Source: Cellulosimicrobium cellulans
Lineage (GTDB): Bacteria > Actinomycetota > Actinomycetes > Actinomycetales > Cellulomonadaceae
Assembly (NCBI RefSeq): GCF_001722485.1
Contig: NZ_LWGL01000013.1
Coordinates: 1 to 40,397 of the forward strand
Reading direction: 5' to 3'
Length of the DNA stretch: 40,397 nucleotides
Position numbers and translations under genes: made by a program. Within the stretch, counting starts at the first letter, position 1. Every line of letters begins with the position of its first letter. Positions 16,214 to 25,400 of this stretch are shown here, piece after piece. The notes below the pieces were generated by a model, which did no database searches, was not told the DNA's origin, and saw nothing but the letters and a program-made list of their open reading frames with translations.

Positions 16214-17544
16214 CTCGGCGGGTGGGACCGCGCGGCCGCGGCGGCGGCGCGGCCGAGCAGGAGGCGGCGCTCGTGCGACGTCGGGGCGAGGCCGGCCGCG
16301 CGCTCGAGCACCTCGGCGGCCTCCGCGTGCCGGCCGAGCCGGGAGAGGACGTCGCCGCGCGCGGCGCCGTAGAGGTGGTGCCGGGCGAGGCGGGGGTCGT
16401 CCGCGACGCCGTCGAGCACGGCGAGCGCGCGCTCCGGGCCGTCGGCCTTGAGGACGGCGACGGCGCGGTTCAGCTCGACGACGGGCGACGGAGCGACGGT
16501 CGCGAGCGCGTCGTACAGCGCGACGACGGCCTCCCAGTCCGTGTCGGCGAACGTCGCCGCGCGCGCGTGGCACGCCGCGATCGCCGCCTGGAGCGTGTAC
16601 GGGCCGAGCACCCGGCCCCCGCGCGTGCCGAGCGTGAACGCGCGGTCGAGCGCCGCGAGACCGTGCGTGACGAGCAGCCGGTCCCACCGCGAGCGGTCCT
16701 GGTCCTCGAGGAGGACGGGCTCGCCGTCGGGCCCCGTCCGCGCGGCGAAGCGCGACGCCTGCAGCTCCATGAGCGCGAGCAGGCCGTGCACCTCCGGCTC
16801 GCCGGGCAGCAGCCCTGCGAGCACGCGGCCGAGGCGCATCGCGTCCTCCGCGAGGTCGCGGCGCACCCAGGCGTCGCCCGAGGTCGCGGAGTACCCCTCG
16901 GTGAAGACGACGTACAGCACCTCGAGCACCGCGGGCACCCGCTCCCGGAGCTCGTCGGCCTGCGGCACCTCGAACGCCACGCGCGCCTCCGCGAGCGTGC
17001 GCTTGGCGCGCGAGATCCGCTGGCCGACCGTCGCCGAGGGCACGAGGAACGCCCGGGCGATCTCGTCCGTCGTCAGGCCACCGACCAGGCGCAGCGTGAG
17101 CGCGACGCGCGACTCGCGCGGCAGCACCGGGTGGCACGCGACGAGCACGAGGGCGAGCAGGTCGTCGTCGACGGGCCGCTCGACCACCGCGTCCGGGGCC
17201 GGGACGCTGCCCACGAGCACCGCACCGCCGTCGGCCGCGCGCGCCGCACCGCCGTGCGCCCCCGCAGCAGGCGCGACGAGGTCCGCCGCGAGCCGCGCGT
17301 ACTTCTCGTCGCGCGTGCGCTCGCGGCGGACCAGGTCGACCGCCCGGCGGCGCGCGACCGTCGTCAGCCACGCCCCGGGGTTGTCGGGAACGCCCTGCTC
17401 GGGCCACTGCTCGAGCGCGGCGACGAACGCCTCCTGGGCGACGTCCTCGGCGAGACCGACGTCGCGCAGGGTGCGCGCGAGCCCGGCCACGAGCCGCGGC
17501 GACTCCATGCGCCAGACGGCCTCGACGGTGCGTCGTGCGTCCAT
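16210..17544 (-). CDS. ECF42-type RNA polymerase sigma factor with C-terminal TPR-like domain
   Basis: 444 residues, much longer than classical ECF factors, as in group ECF42. Sigma region 2: VWRMESPRLVAGLARTLRDV, then GLAEDVAQEAFVAALEQWP and NPGAWLTTVARRRAVDLVRR. Region 4: TLRLVGGLTTDEIARAFLVP, then SATVGQRISRAKRTLAEA. The C-terminal ~240 residues hold the helical repeat domain with FTEGYSATSG, LLEDQDRSRWDR, YTLQAAIAACHA and [20 protein letters not shown]. The family has no anti-sigma factor; the C-terminal extension is required for activity (family knowledge). ATG 17544 lies 39 bp after the stop of the DGPF gene, so the two form an operon. The target promoters are unknown. Confidence 0.92.
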   Translation of the reverse strand: MDARRTVEAVWRMESPRLVAGLARTLRDVGLAEDVAQEAFVAALEQWPEQGVPDNPGAWLTTVARRRAVDLVRRERTRDEKYARLAADLVAPAAGAHGGAARAADGGAVLVGSVPAPDAVVERPVDDDLLALVLVACHPVLPRESRVALTLRLVGGLTTDEIARAFLVPSATVGQRISRAKRTLAEARVAFEVPQADELRERVPAVLEVLYVVFTEGYSATSGDAWVRRDLAEDAMRLGRVLAGLLPGEPEVHGLLALMELQASRFAARTGPDGEPVLLEDQDRSRWDRLLVTHGLAALDRAFTLGTRGGRVLGPYTLQAAIAACHARAATFADTDWEAVVALYDALATVAPSPVVELNRAVAVLKADGPERALAVLDGVADDPRLARHHLYGAARGDVLSRLGRHAEAAEVLERAAGLAPTSHERRLLLGRAAAAAARSHPPR

Positions 17545-17583
17545 GACCCGCCTGCCGGCCGCAGCGTCCCGGTACCCGGCCCG

Positions 17584-18018
17584 TCAGCCGTGCTGCGCCT
17601 TGATCTGCTCGGCCAGGCGCTCGTCCTTCTCGCGCAGCTCGGGCGTGTACTCCGCGCCGAAGTCCTCGACCTCGAAGATCGGCCGGATCTCCAGCACCTG
17701 CGTGGCGCCGAGCTGCGGGTCGGTCGGGCACTTCCGCGCCCACTCCACGGCCTCCTCGAGCGAGGACACCTGCCAGATCCAGTAGCCGGCGAGCAGCTCC
17801 TTGGACTCGGTGAACGGGCCGTCGAGCACCGACGTGCCGCTCGCGTCGAACACCACGCGTGCGCCCTTCGCGCTCGGCTGGAGCCCCTGCCCGTCGAGCA
17901 TGACGCCCGCCTTGACGAGCTCCTCGTTGTACGCGCCCATCTGGGCGAGCATCTCCTGCGTCGGGGTGATCTTGTCCTCGTCCGCTCCGGCGCCCGTGAT
18001 CAGGACCATGACTCGCAT
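17584..18018 (-). CDS. DGPF (YCII-related) domain protein, ECF42 partner
   Basis: 144 residues. Contains the motif that names the family, VLDGPFTESKELLAGYWIWQ (DGPFTE at 66-71), within a YCII-like dimeric alpha/beta fold, and starts MRVMVLITGAGADEDK. DGPF genes are conserved neighbours and predicted targets of ECF42 sigma factors; their biochemical role is not settled. ATG 18018 has GAGGAGG 6 nt upstream. First gene of the DGPF-ECF42 operon. The C-terminal ~30 residues (ELREKDERLAEQIKAQHG) form a charged helix beyond the core domain. Confidence 0.9.
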   Translation of the reverse strand: MRVMVLITGAGADEDKITPTQEMLAQMGAYNEELVKAGVMLDGQGLQPSAKGARVVFDASGTSVLDGPFTESKELLAGYWIWQVSSLEEAVEWARKCPTDPQLGATQVLEIRPIFEVEDFGAEYTPELREKDERLAEQIKAQHG

Positions 18019-18145
18019 GACGTTCCTCCTCGGTGAGTGCCCCTCGACCGTAGTGCCGAGGGGGCGGGTTCACCAGGACGTCGAACGGGGCACCTGCGCT
18101 TTCGACACGGGTGCCGGACGAGTTCTCCCGGGGCCCTCGGGTGGG

Positions 18146-18946
18146 TCAGCGGAAGCGCTGCACCGCGAGCGGAGCGGCCTCGGCGAGCGCGCGGACGGCG
18201 GGGTGGTCGGCACCGGGGGCGCCGCCCGCGAAGACGTCGCGCAGCGGGCCCGACGCGACGAAGGTCCCGTCGGCGAGCACGTGCACGGTCGGGCACATGC
18301 GCTCGACGAGCTCGAGGTCGTGCGAGACAAGCACGACGGCGGTCCCCAGCTCGGCCGTCGTCTCGCGCAGCCGCCGCACGACGTCACCGCGCATCGCCGG
18401 GTCCACGGCGGTCAGCGGCTCGTCGAGGAGGAGCGCGCGCGGCCGGGTGGCGAGGGCGACGGCGAGCGCGAGCCGCTGCTTCTCGCCGCCCGACAGGGAC
18501 TGGATCGTGCGCGGCGCGTGCCGGGGCTCGAGCGCGACGTCGACGAGCAGGTCCGCGACCGGCCGCCCGTTCGCCCGCCCGGCCTTGCGGGCCTCCGTGA
18601 GCGCGGCCGACAGGGTGCGGTCGACGGTCCAGCGCGGGTCGATCCCGACGCCGGCGAGACCGTCCTGCGACACGCGCCGCACGTCGGCCCGGAACACCTT
18701 CTTGTCCCGGCGCGACAGCTTCGACACGGTGCGGCCCTCGTAGGTCGCGTGCCCGCCCGTCGGCCGGACCAGCCCGACGAGCGAGCGCAGGACGGTCGAC
18801 TTGCCCGCGCCGGACTCGCCGACGATCCCCACGGGCTCGGCGCCGGGCACGACGTCGAGGTCGATCCCGCGCAGGACGTCGGGCCCGCCGTAGCCGGCGG
18901 CGAGGCCGGCGGCGCGCAGGATCGGGGGCGTGGCGGTCGGGCTCAT
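18146..18946 (-). CDS. orphan ABC transporter ATP-binding protein
   Basis: 266 residues. Full ABC ATPase: Walker A GESGAGKST, Q-loop VSQDG, signature LSGGE followed by KQRLALAVALA, Walker B ALLLDEPLTAVD and H-loop VLVSHDLELVE. The form resembles the DppF/NikE/PhnK group of peptide, nickel and phosphonate transporters. ATG 18946 is preceded by AAGGTG; the frame is open upstream past 19600 but would run antisense through the start of the phytochrome gene. No permease, binding protein or second ATPase is adjacent, so its partners must be elsewhere or it works as a soluble ABC protein. A small hairpin (GGCACC/GGTGCC, 18090-18115 region) lies downstream. Confidence 0.85.
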   Translation of the reverse strand: MSPTATPPILRAAGLAAGYGGPDVLRGIDLDVVPGAEPVGIVGESGAGKSTVLRSLVGLVRPTGGHATYEGRTVSKLSRRDKKVFRADVRRVSQDGLAGVGIDPRWTVDRTLSAALTEARKAGRANGRPVADLLVDVALEPRHAPRTIQSLSGGEKQRLALAVALATRPRALLLDEPLTAVDPAMRGDVVRRLRETTAELGTAVVLVSHDLELVERMCPTVHVLADGTFVASGPLRDVFAGGAPGADHPAVRALAEAAPLAVQRFR

Positions 18947-19223
18947 GGTCACCTTCTGCTCGGTCGGCTCGGGGCGGCGCTCGGTCGCGCGTGCCCCGCA
19001 CGGTCCGACGAACGACGGTACCCCCCGGTTCCGCGACCCGTCCGGATCCACCCGTCCGGCGGCGCCGGTGCGGCCCCGCGACCGGCGCGGACGCGCCGGA
19101 CGGGCGATGTGCGAACGCTCGTCCTGGCACGATAGCCTGGACCGTCGTACAGGATCCTCGTGACCAGGTGGTCCATCGACGCTAACGCTGGCGCCCCCGC
19201 GCCGCGAGGACCGGAGGACTCGC

Positions 19224-21500
19224 GTGACCAGGACGGTCGACAACGACGGGCTCCTCGCGCCCGGTGAGCCGGTCGACCTCGAGAACTGCGCCCGCGAGCC
19301 GATCCACGTCCCTGGCATGATCCAGCCGCGCGGCATGCTCCTCGTCGTGCGCGAGAGCGACGGCACGGTCCTCCAGGTGTCGGCGAACACCGCGGCCTTC
19401 CTCGGCGCCGAGCCTGAGGACCTGCTCGGCGGGTCGCTCGCGGCCGCGGTCGGGGACGGCGCCGCGGCGACGATCCTCCACCACGCGACCACGGGGGACG
19501 ACCTCACGGTCCGCAACCCGCTCACCGTCCGGCTCGAGGGCCGGGGCGCCGAGCGCGACGTCGACGCCGTGCTCCACCGCCCGCCGCTGCCCGAGGAGGG
19601 CCCCGGCGCGGAGCGGGTGCTCGTCGTCGAGCTCGAGGCGGCCGCGGGCGAGCGGCCGCTCACGTTCCGCAACACCTACCTGCTGGTCCGCCGCGCCCTG
19701 CGCGACCTCGAGCGCGCCGCGACGCTGCGCGAGCTGTACGACGACGCCGCACGGCACGTGCGCGACCTCACCGGCTTCGACCGCGTGATGATCTACCGCT
19801 TCGACGCCGAGTACAACGGCGAGGTCGTCGCCGAGGCGCGGCGCAAGGACCTCAACTCGTTCCGCGGGCTGCACTACCCGGCGTCGGACATCCCGCCGCA
19901 GGCCCGCGCGCTGTACGAGAAGAACTGGATCCGCCTCATCGCGGACGTCGACTACACGCCCGCGCCGGTCGTCCCCACGGACCTGCCCACGACGGGCGCG
20001 CCGCTCGACCTCACGTACTCGACGCTGCGCAGCGTGTCGCCCATCCACCTCGAGTACCTGCGGAACATGGGCGTCCGCGCGTCGATGTCGATCTCCCTGC
20101 TGCGCGACGGCAAGCTGTGGGGCCTCATCGCGTGCCACCACTACTCGGGCCCGCACGAGCCGCCGTACGAGGTCCGCACCGCTGCCGAGTTCCTCGGCTC
20201 GGCGCTGTCCGTGCGCCTCGTGGGCCAGGCCGAGCAGGAGCGCGACGCCGAGGTGCGCCGCGCGGAGAGCGTGCTGGCCCACCTCGCGGCGGACAGCCGC
20301 GACGAGGCGGCCCCGCTCGGCATCGCGATCACGCGGTCCGGCTGGCTGCGCCGGCTCGTGCGCGCGGACGGCGCGGCGGTGGTGGCCGAGGGCCGGCTGA
20401 TCTCCGTCGGCAGCGTGCCCGACGACGACGGCTGCCGCGCGCTCGTCGCGTGGGTGCTCGCCCAGGGCGAGGAGCTCGTCGCCACCGACTGCCTGGCGCG
20501 CGACGCGCCGGACGTCGCGTCCATGGCCCCCGACGTCGCGGGCCTGATGGGCATCGTGCTGCCCGACGGCCAGGTCGTCGTCTGGGTGCGCGACGAGGTG
20601 CTGCGCCACGTCGACTGGGGCGGCGACCCGTACAACAAGGCGATCGCCTCGCGCGAGGGCGACACCGTGCGCCTGAGCCCGCGCAAGTCCTTCGACCGCT
20701 GGCGCGAGGTCGTGCGCGGGCACAGCCGGCCGTGGACGCCCGACCAGGTCGACTTCGCGACGGCGCTGCGCGGCCACCTCGTCGAGGCGCTGTACGTGCG
20801 CGGGCGCAAGGACCTGCGCGCCACCGAGTCGCTCCAGCGCAGCCTCCTGCCCGCGATCCTGCCCCAGGTCGAGGGGTGGTCGATCCAGTCGCGCTACGAG
20901 GCGGCCGGCGACGGGTTCGTCGGCGGCGACTGGTACGACGCCCTCGCGCTGCCCTCAGGGCAGATCGCGCTCGTCGTGGGGGACGTCACCGGGCACGGCC
21001 TGCAGGCCGCCGCGACCATGGGCCAGCTGAGCACGACCCTGCGCGCCGCGCTCGTGGACACGTCGTGCGCCTCGCAGGCGGTGTCGCGGCTCGCCGAGTT
21101 CGCCCGGTGGACGCTGCCCGGGGAGGTCGCCACGCTCGCGGTGGCGGTGCTCGATCCCGCGACCGGAGTCGTCGAGCACGTGTCCGTGGGGCACCCGCCC
21201 CTGCTCGTCGTCGAGCCGGACGGGAGCACGCGGTGGGCCGAGCCCGCCGCGGTGCCCCCGCTCGGCCTCGTGGACGAGGCGCCGGTCGTCAACCGGCTCC
21301 AGGTCGCGCCCGGCGGGGCGCTCGTGCTGTACAGCGACGGTCTCGTCGAGCGGCGCGGGGAGTCCATCCGCGACGGTCTCACCCGGCTCGCGGGGGTGTG
21401 CACGGGCGGCGTGCTCGACGCCGACGCCATCGTCACGGCCGCGCGCGACCCGCGCTCGGCGGACGACGCGACCCTGCTGGTCCTGCGCCGCGACGCCTGA
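19224..21500 (+). CDS. bacteriophytochrome with SpoIIE/PP2C phosphatase output
   Basis: 758 residues. PAS (about 15-125) with the biliverdin-attachment cysteine Cys22 in DLENCAREPIHVPGMIQPRG; GAF (about 150-315) with LTGFDRVMIYRFD, GLHYPASDIP (PASDIP 219-224), SPIHLEYL (His275, Tyr278) and CHHYSGP (His305); PHY (about 330-520) with the tongue elements DWGGDP and PRKSF (486-490). All residues that define a photoactive biliverdin phytochrome are present. The output is not a histidine kinase but a PP2C phosphatase (about 535-758): LQRSLLPAILP, GGDWYD (567-572), VGDVTGHG (585-592), YSDGLVERRG, DDATLLVL. GTG 19224 has GGAGG 6 nt upstream. It probably dephosphorylates the STAS protein encoded at 22018 under light control. 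No heme oxygenase gene is in the window. Confidence 0.93.
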   Translation: MTRTVDNDGLLAPGEPVDLENCAREPIHVPGMIQPRGMLLVVRESDGTVLQVSANTAAFLGAEPEDLLGGSLAAAVGDGAAATILHHATTGDDLTVRNPLTVRLEGRGAERDVDAVLHRPPLPEEGPGAERVLVVELEAAAGERPLTFRNTYLLVRRALRDLERAATLRELYDDAARHVRDLTGFDRVMIYRFDAEYNGEVVAEARRKDLNSFRGLHYPASDIPPQARALYEKNWIRLIADVDYTPAPVVPTDLPTTGAPLDLTYSTLRSVSPIHLEYLRNMGVRASMSISLLRDGKLWGLIACHHYSGPHEPPYEVRTAAEFLGSALSVRLVGQAEQERDAEVRRAESVLAHLAADSRDEAAPLGIAITRSGWLRRLVRADGAAVVAEGRLISVGSVPDDDGCRALVAWVLAQGEELVATDCLARDAPDVASMAPDVAGLMGIVLPDGQVVVWVRDEVLRHVDWGGDPYNKAIASREGDTVRLSPRKSFDRWREVVRGHSRPWTPDQVDFATALRGHLVEALYVRGRKDLRATESLQRSLLPAILPQVEGWSIQSRYEAAGDGFVGGDWYDALALPSGQIALVVGDVTGHGLQAAATMGQLSTTLRAALVDTSCASQAVSRLAEFARWTLPGEVATLAVAVLDPATGVVEHVSVGHPPLLVVEPDGSTRWAEPAAVPPLGLVDEAPVVNRLQVAPGGALVLYSDGLVERRGESIRDGLTRLAGVCTGGVLDADAIVTAARDPRSADDATLLVLRRDA

Positions 21501-21512
21501 GGGCCGCGGCGA

Positions 21513-21537
21513 GCACGGCCGGGGGTCGGCCGGGTGC
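21513..21537. terminator. possible hairpin between phytochrome and HATPase genes
   Basis: GCACGGCCG (21513-21521) can pair with CGGCC-GG-GTGC (21527-21537), leaving a 2-nt bulge and a 5-nt loop, in the 44-bp gap between the two convergent genes. Modest quality. Confidence 0.35.
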
Positions 21538-21544
21538 GCTCCCC

Positions 21545-22021
21545 TCAGCCGAGAAGCGCGAGGGCGCTGCGCGCGCTCGCGCCCGCGCGGAACAGCGGCA
21601 CGACGAAGCGTGCCCAGACGTGCTTCTCACCTGTCGTCGTGCCGAACCAGCCCACCTCGCGGGCGGTGCGCCGCGCGAGCTGGAGGCCGAACCCGCCGGC
21701 GCCCGGGGGGCGGTGGGCGTCGATCACGGGCGGCAGCTCGGGGGAGTGGTCGACGACGTCGACGACGAACTCCCGGCCGTCGCTCAGCAGGCGCAGCATC
21801 GCGGGCGGGCGCCCGTGGCGCAACGCGTTGGTGGCGAGCTCGCTCGCCACGAGGACGACGCGCTCCGGCACGGCGTCGAGGTGCCGGTCGGGCGGTAGCG
21901 GCGACCCGGTGAGCACCCGGTGCAGCTCCGCGCGCAGCTCGGCGAGGTCTCCCATCGCCGCGAGGCGCCACGAGCCGATCTCCACGAACCGGTCCGGGAT
22001 GACGGACCGGTCGATCGTCAC
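21545..22021 (-). CDS. HATPase-c anti-sigma factor-type kinase (RsbW/SpoIIAB-like)
   Basis: 158 residues. GHKL ATPase fold with N-box VLVASELATNALRHGRP (Glu61, Asn65), G1-like VVDHSPELP (Asp91) and G2 GAGGFGLQLARR. There is no histidine phosphotransfer domain, so it belongs to the anti-sigma kinase group. It should bind ATP, phosphorylate its STAS partner and sequester a sigma factor or other target. GTG 22021 overlaps the STAS stop (GTGA), giving translational coupling. It converges on the phytochrome-PP2C gene. No sigma-B-type gene is present nearby, so the controlled target is encoded elsewhere. This subgroup in actinobacteria often carries divergent lids and may act in other partner switches. 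Confidence 0.88.
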   Translation of the reverse strand: MTIDRSVIPDRFVEIGSWRLAAMGDLAELRAELHRVLTGSPLPPDRHLDAVPERVVLVASELATNALRHGRPPAMLRLLSDGREFVVDVVDHSPELPPVIDAHRPPGAGGFGLQLARRTAREVGWFGTTTGEKHVWARFVVPLFRAGASARSALALLG

Positions 22022-22323
22022 CGCGACCCCTCGAGGTCGAAGAGGGTCACGACCCCGCTGAGGTCGAGCAGGTCGCGCACGCGCTGCGGGGTGCCGAGGA
22101 GCGCGGGCTTGCCGGTGCCGGCCGTCGCGGCGTGGTAGAGCAGGCGCAGGCCGCCGGAGTCCATGAACGTCACCGCCGACAGGTCGATCCGGATCCGTCC
22201 GGCGGCCGACTGCGCGTGGCGGACCAGCTCGTCCTCGTGGCGAGCCTGCACGGCGGCGTCGATCTCGCCGTACATCACCCAGAGAGCCCCCTGGTCCTGC
22301 ACTGTCACACCGCTGTCGGTCAC
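22018..22323 (-). CDS. STAS domain anti-sigma factor antagonist (SpoIIAA/RsbV-like)
   Basis: 101 residues, a single STAS domain: VMYGEIDAAVQARHEDELV, then RIRIDLSAVTFMDSGGLRLL. Ser56 in DSGG is the expected phosphorylation site. The unphosphorylated form would bind the downstream HATPase and free its target; the phytochrome-PP2C encoded opposite is the obvious phosphatase. GTG 22323 has GGAGGAGG 7 nt upstream, a strong site. First gene of the STAS-HATPase pair. I could not identify its promoter with confidence in 22324-22430. Confidence 0.9.
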   Translation of the reverse strand: MTDSGVTVQDQGALWVMYGEIDAAVQARHEDELVRHAQSAAGRIRIDLSAVTFMDSGGLRLLYHAATAGTGKPALLGTPQRVRDLLDLSGVVTLFDLEGSR

Positions 22324-22430
22324 GGGCGCGCCTCCTCCGCGACACCCGGGACGGTCCAGGGTGCCAGGAGCCTACGCTACGCAATCCGCGCGCCTTGCGC
22401 CCGTCCGTCCGCGCGCGACACCCCGGGACG

Positions 22431-22472
22431 ACGACGGCCACCCGCCGGCGGTGCCGGTCGGGTGGCCGTCGT
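22431..22472. terminator. long hairpin after the GH30 gene
   Basis: ACGACGGCCACCCG (22431-22444) and CGGGTGGCCGTCGT (22459-22472), perfect 14-bp stem, with an inner CCGGC-GGT-GCCGG stem; it ends 13 nt past the GH30 stop (22486). Probable terminator of the galactan operon and barrier to the STAS promoter region. Confidence 0.75.
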
Positions 22473-22485
22473 GGGGCGCCTCGCG

Positions 22486-25400
22486 TCAGCAGGAGCGGGC
22501 CGGGAACCCGACCTCGCGGGCCGCGCCGCCGTCGACCGACACGGAGACCGTGCCGGCCGCCACGGACGCGCTGCGGGCCGCGAACGCGTGGTACGCGTTG
22601 CGCCCCGGCGCGACGTCGGCGAACGAGCGCGAGCCGTACGGCGTCGTGACCTCGAGGTCGACCGGCGCCTCGCCGTCGTTCGTCACGCGCACCGCGACGT
22701 AGACCTTGCCGGCGAGGCAGCGGGTCTCGGCGGTCGCGGTGACCGGTGCCAGCGCCGCTCGATCGGTCCACGCGAGCGTGTAGGTGCGCTCGGTGCCGTC
22801 CTCGGCGGTCACGCGGACGGTCGTCGTGCCGGGCACCGCGTCGGCGGGCCGCACCGCGACGGTCGCGTACGGGTCGCGCGGGCTCGCCTCGACGGTGGGC
22901 ACGTCGCCCGCGGCGACCTCGTACGCCGTGACCTCGGGGTCGAAGCCCGCGAGCGGCTCGCCGTCGACGGTGATGCCCGCCGCCGCGGCGTCCGTCCCCG
23001 AGCCCGGGACCTTGGCCAGGACCTCGATCTCGGAGACCACCATGTGGGTGTTGTCGCGCGCGGTGAGCACGACGCGGACCGCGGACGTCCGCACGTCCGC
23101 CGGGATCTCGACCGCGGGCGAGGGGCCGCTCGGTGCAGCGTCGACGGCGACGGGCTGGCCCACGTCCGTCCACGTGCCGCCGACGAGCGCCTGAAGCTGC
23201 ACCGTCCGCGCCCAGGTGGCGCTGGAGCCGTCCTTCCAGAAGCGGGTCACGACACCGGTGACGTCGCGCTCCTCCGGCAGCGTGACGGTGAGCGTGTCCG
23301 ACGTGCGCTTCGTGCCGGAGAGCCAGTTCGACCACGCCTTGTCGGTGAGGTTGCCGTTGACGACCCCGGCGACGGAGTAGCCGGGCTCGGTGAACGTCGC
23401 ACTCGCGGTCGTGCCCGGTGCGAGCGCGCCGTTCGCGGACGCCGCCTCGGTCACCTGGACGCGGACCGTCGCGGGCAGGGTCTCACCCGACCCCGCGTCG
23501 GCGGTGCCGGTGAGCTCGACCACGCCGACCGCGTCGAACGCGCCCTCGGGCGCGGCGTCCCACTCGACCGGGCGCTGGACCTCGGCACCGCCCGCGGCGA
23601 CGGCCGTGACGGTCGCCGGCAGCTCGGGCGTGCCGCCCGCGTACGCCTTCGCGCGCGCCGGCAGCGTGCGCTCGAGCGTGTCCACGACGACGGTCGCGGT
23701 CGCCTCGGCGGAGCCGCCGGTGGGCAGGGCCACCGTCCCGGAGACCTCGACGGTCCCGGCGGTCGCCCACGCGTCGTCGGACGGGACGTCCCACGTCACG
23801 GGGAGCTCGCCGCGCGCGCCGTCGCGGTACACGGGCACGACCGAGCCCGGGAGCGTGGGCGCGGTGCCGGGCGTCGTGAACGCCTCGACCGGCTCGGTGC
23901 CGAGCACCGTCTCGTCGACGACGCGCCAGCGCTGGTTCGCGCCCGAGTTGGCCAGGTACGTGCCGACGGCGGAGCCGTCCGCCGTCGCCTGGCCGCCGAC
24001 CTCGAGCAGCGTCTTCGAGAAGGCGTTGACGAGCGTGTAGGTGCCGTCGCCGGTCGTGGACAGGATCCACTGCGCGGCGAGCGGGGTGTCCGCGACATCG
24101 GCCGGGGCCGCCGTGAGCACGGGGGAGGTGTCCTCGGCGACCGCGAGCTGCTCGCCCGTCGCCGCGTTGGTCACGGCGTACCGGGTCCGGTTCGTGCCCG
24201 AGCCCTCGGAGGCGCCGAGCGCGGTCAGGCGCCACGCCTGCTCCGCGACGGGCGCGTCGGTGCGAATCACGACGCCGTCGCCGGTCGCCGCGGGGGCGAG
24301 CGAGCGGTCCGCCTGCGCGCCGTCGATCCGGTAGACGTGGCCGTCCTGGACGAGGGCCGCGTCGTCGGCGACGCCCGAGACGCCGTCGACGACGAACGTC
24401 GTGACGGACTCGGCGGGCACCGTGAGGGTCGCGCTCGGGCCGGCGTCGCCGGTCGCGGGCGTGACGGCGACGGGCTCGCCCTCGACGAGGTAGCCGGACG
24501 CGCTCGTCGTGACGGGGGTGACGGTCGCATCGGACCCGACCGCACCGAACTTCGACAGGTCGAGCGTGACGGCGCGCTCGGCCTTCGTGGCGTTGACGTG
24601 CACGACGGCCGCCGACTCGTCGTCCTGCGAGATCGCGGCGGTGCTGTTCGCGTCGTCGGAGCGGACGAGGCGGTCGCCCGGCTCGATGTAGTGCGTGAAG
24701 TTCTGGGTCGCCCAGTACTTCGTGTTCGTGTAGATGGGGCACGTCTCGAGCGTGTCCTCGGCCGTGCAGTCGAACGGGATCTGGATCTCGCCCCAGTTCA
24801 TGCCGTCCGCGCTCTCGCCGCCCGGCGCCATGTTGGTGTAGTCCTCGACGGGCTGCCAGAACACCCACGCGTCCGGCTCGAGCTCGCGCAGGTCGTCGAC
24901 GATGTGCTGGGCGCTGCCGAGGCCGGACTCCATGGTCTCGAAGTCCTGGCCGGTCGAGCTCCAGTTGCCGCCGACCTCGCTCATCCACAGCGGCTTGTCC
25001 TCGCCCTTGGCGATGTCGCGCACCGTGGTGCGCTGGCCCGTGCCGTAGGTGTGGACGTTGAGCTGCGCGACCTGGTCGCGCACGGACTGCGGGTAGGAGT
25101 TCCAGTTGCGCGCGAACGTGCCCGGGTTCGTCTCGTCCATCGCCGAGATCACGGCGTCGGTCTCCGCGTCCTCGAGCGCCGAGGCGAGGGCCGGGATCAC
25201 CTGCTGCTGCAGCTCCGGTCCCATGTGGGCGCCCTCCTGGCGGCCCCCGGTCGGGTTGCCGTCGGCGCCGAGCTGGGTGCCCCAGTAGTTCGTGTTCGGC
25301 TCGTTGAACGGGTCGATCGTGTCGACCTCGATGCCGTGCGCGTCCTCGAGGCGCTCCGTGACGCCCACCATGTAGGCGGCGAAGTCGTCGATGCTCTCCG

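Noticed and set aside
12595-18073. Very long open frames on both strands across 12.6-18.1 kb (over 1500 codons each)
   Set aside because: They run antisense or out of phase through several well-identified genes, are Arg/Ala/Gly-rich and match no family; an artefact of high GC content removing stop codons.
18947-19223. Possible small gene or promoter between the ABC ATPase and the phytochrome
   Set aside because: No coding signal with a ribosome-binding site; -10-like GATAGC near 19131 has no matching -35, so nothing is called.
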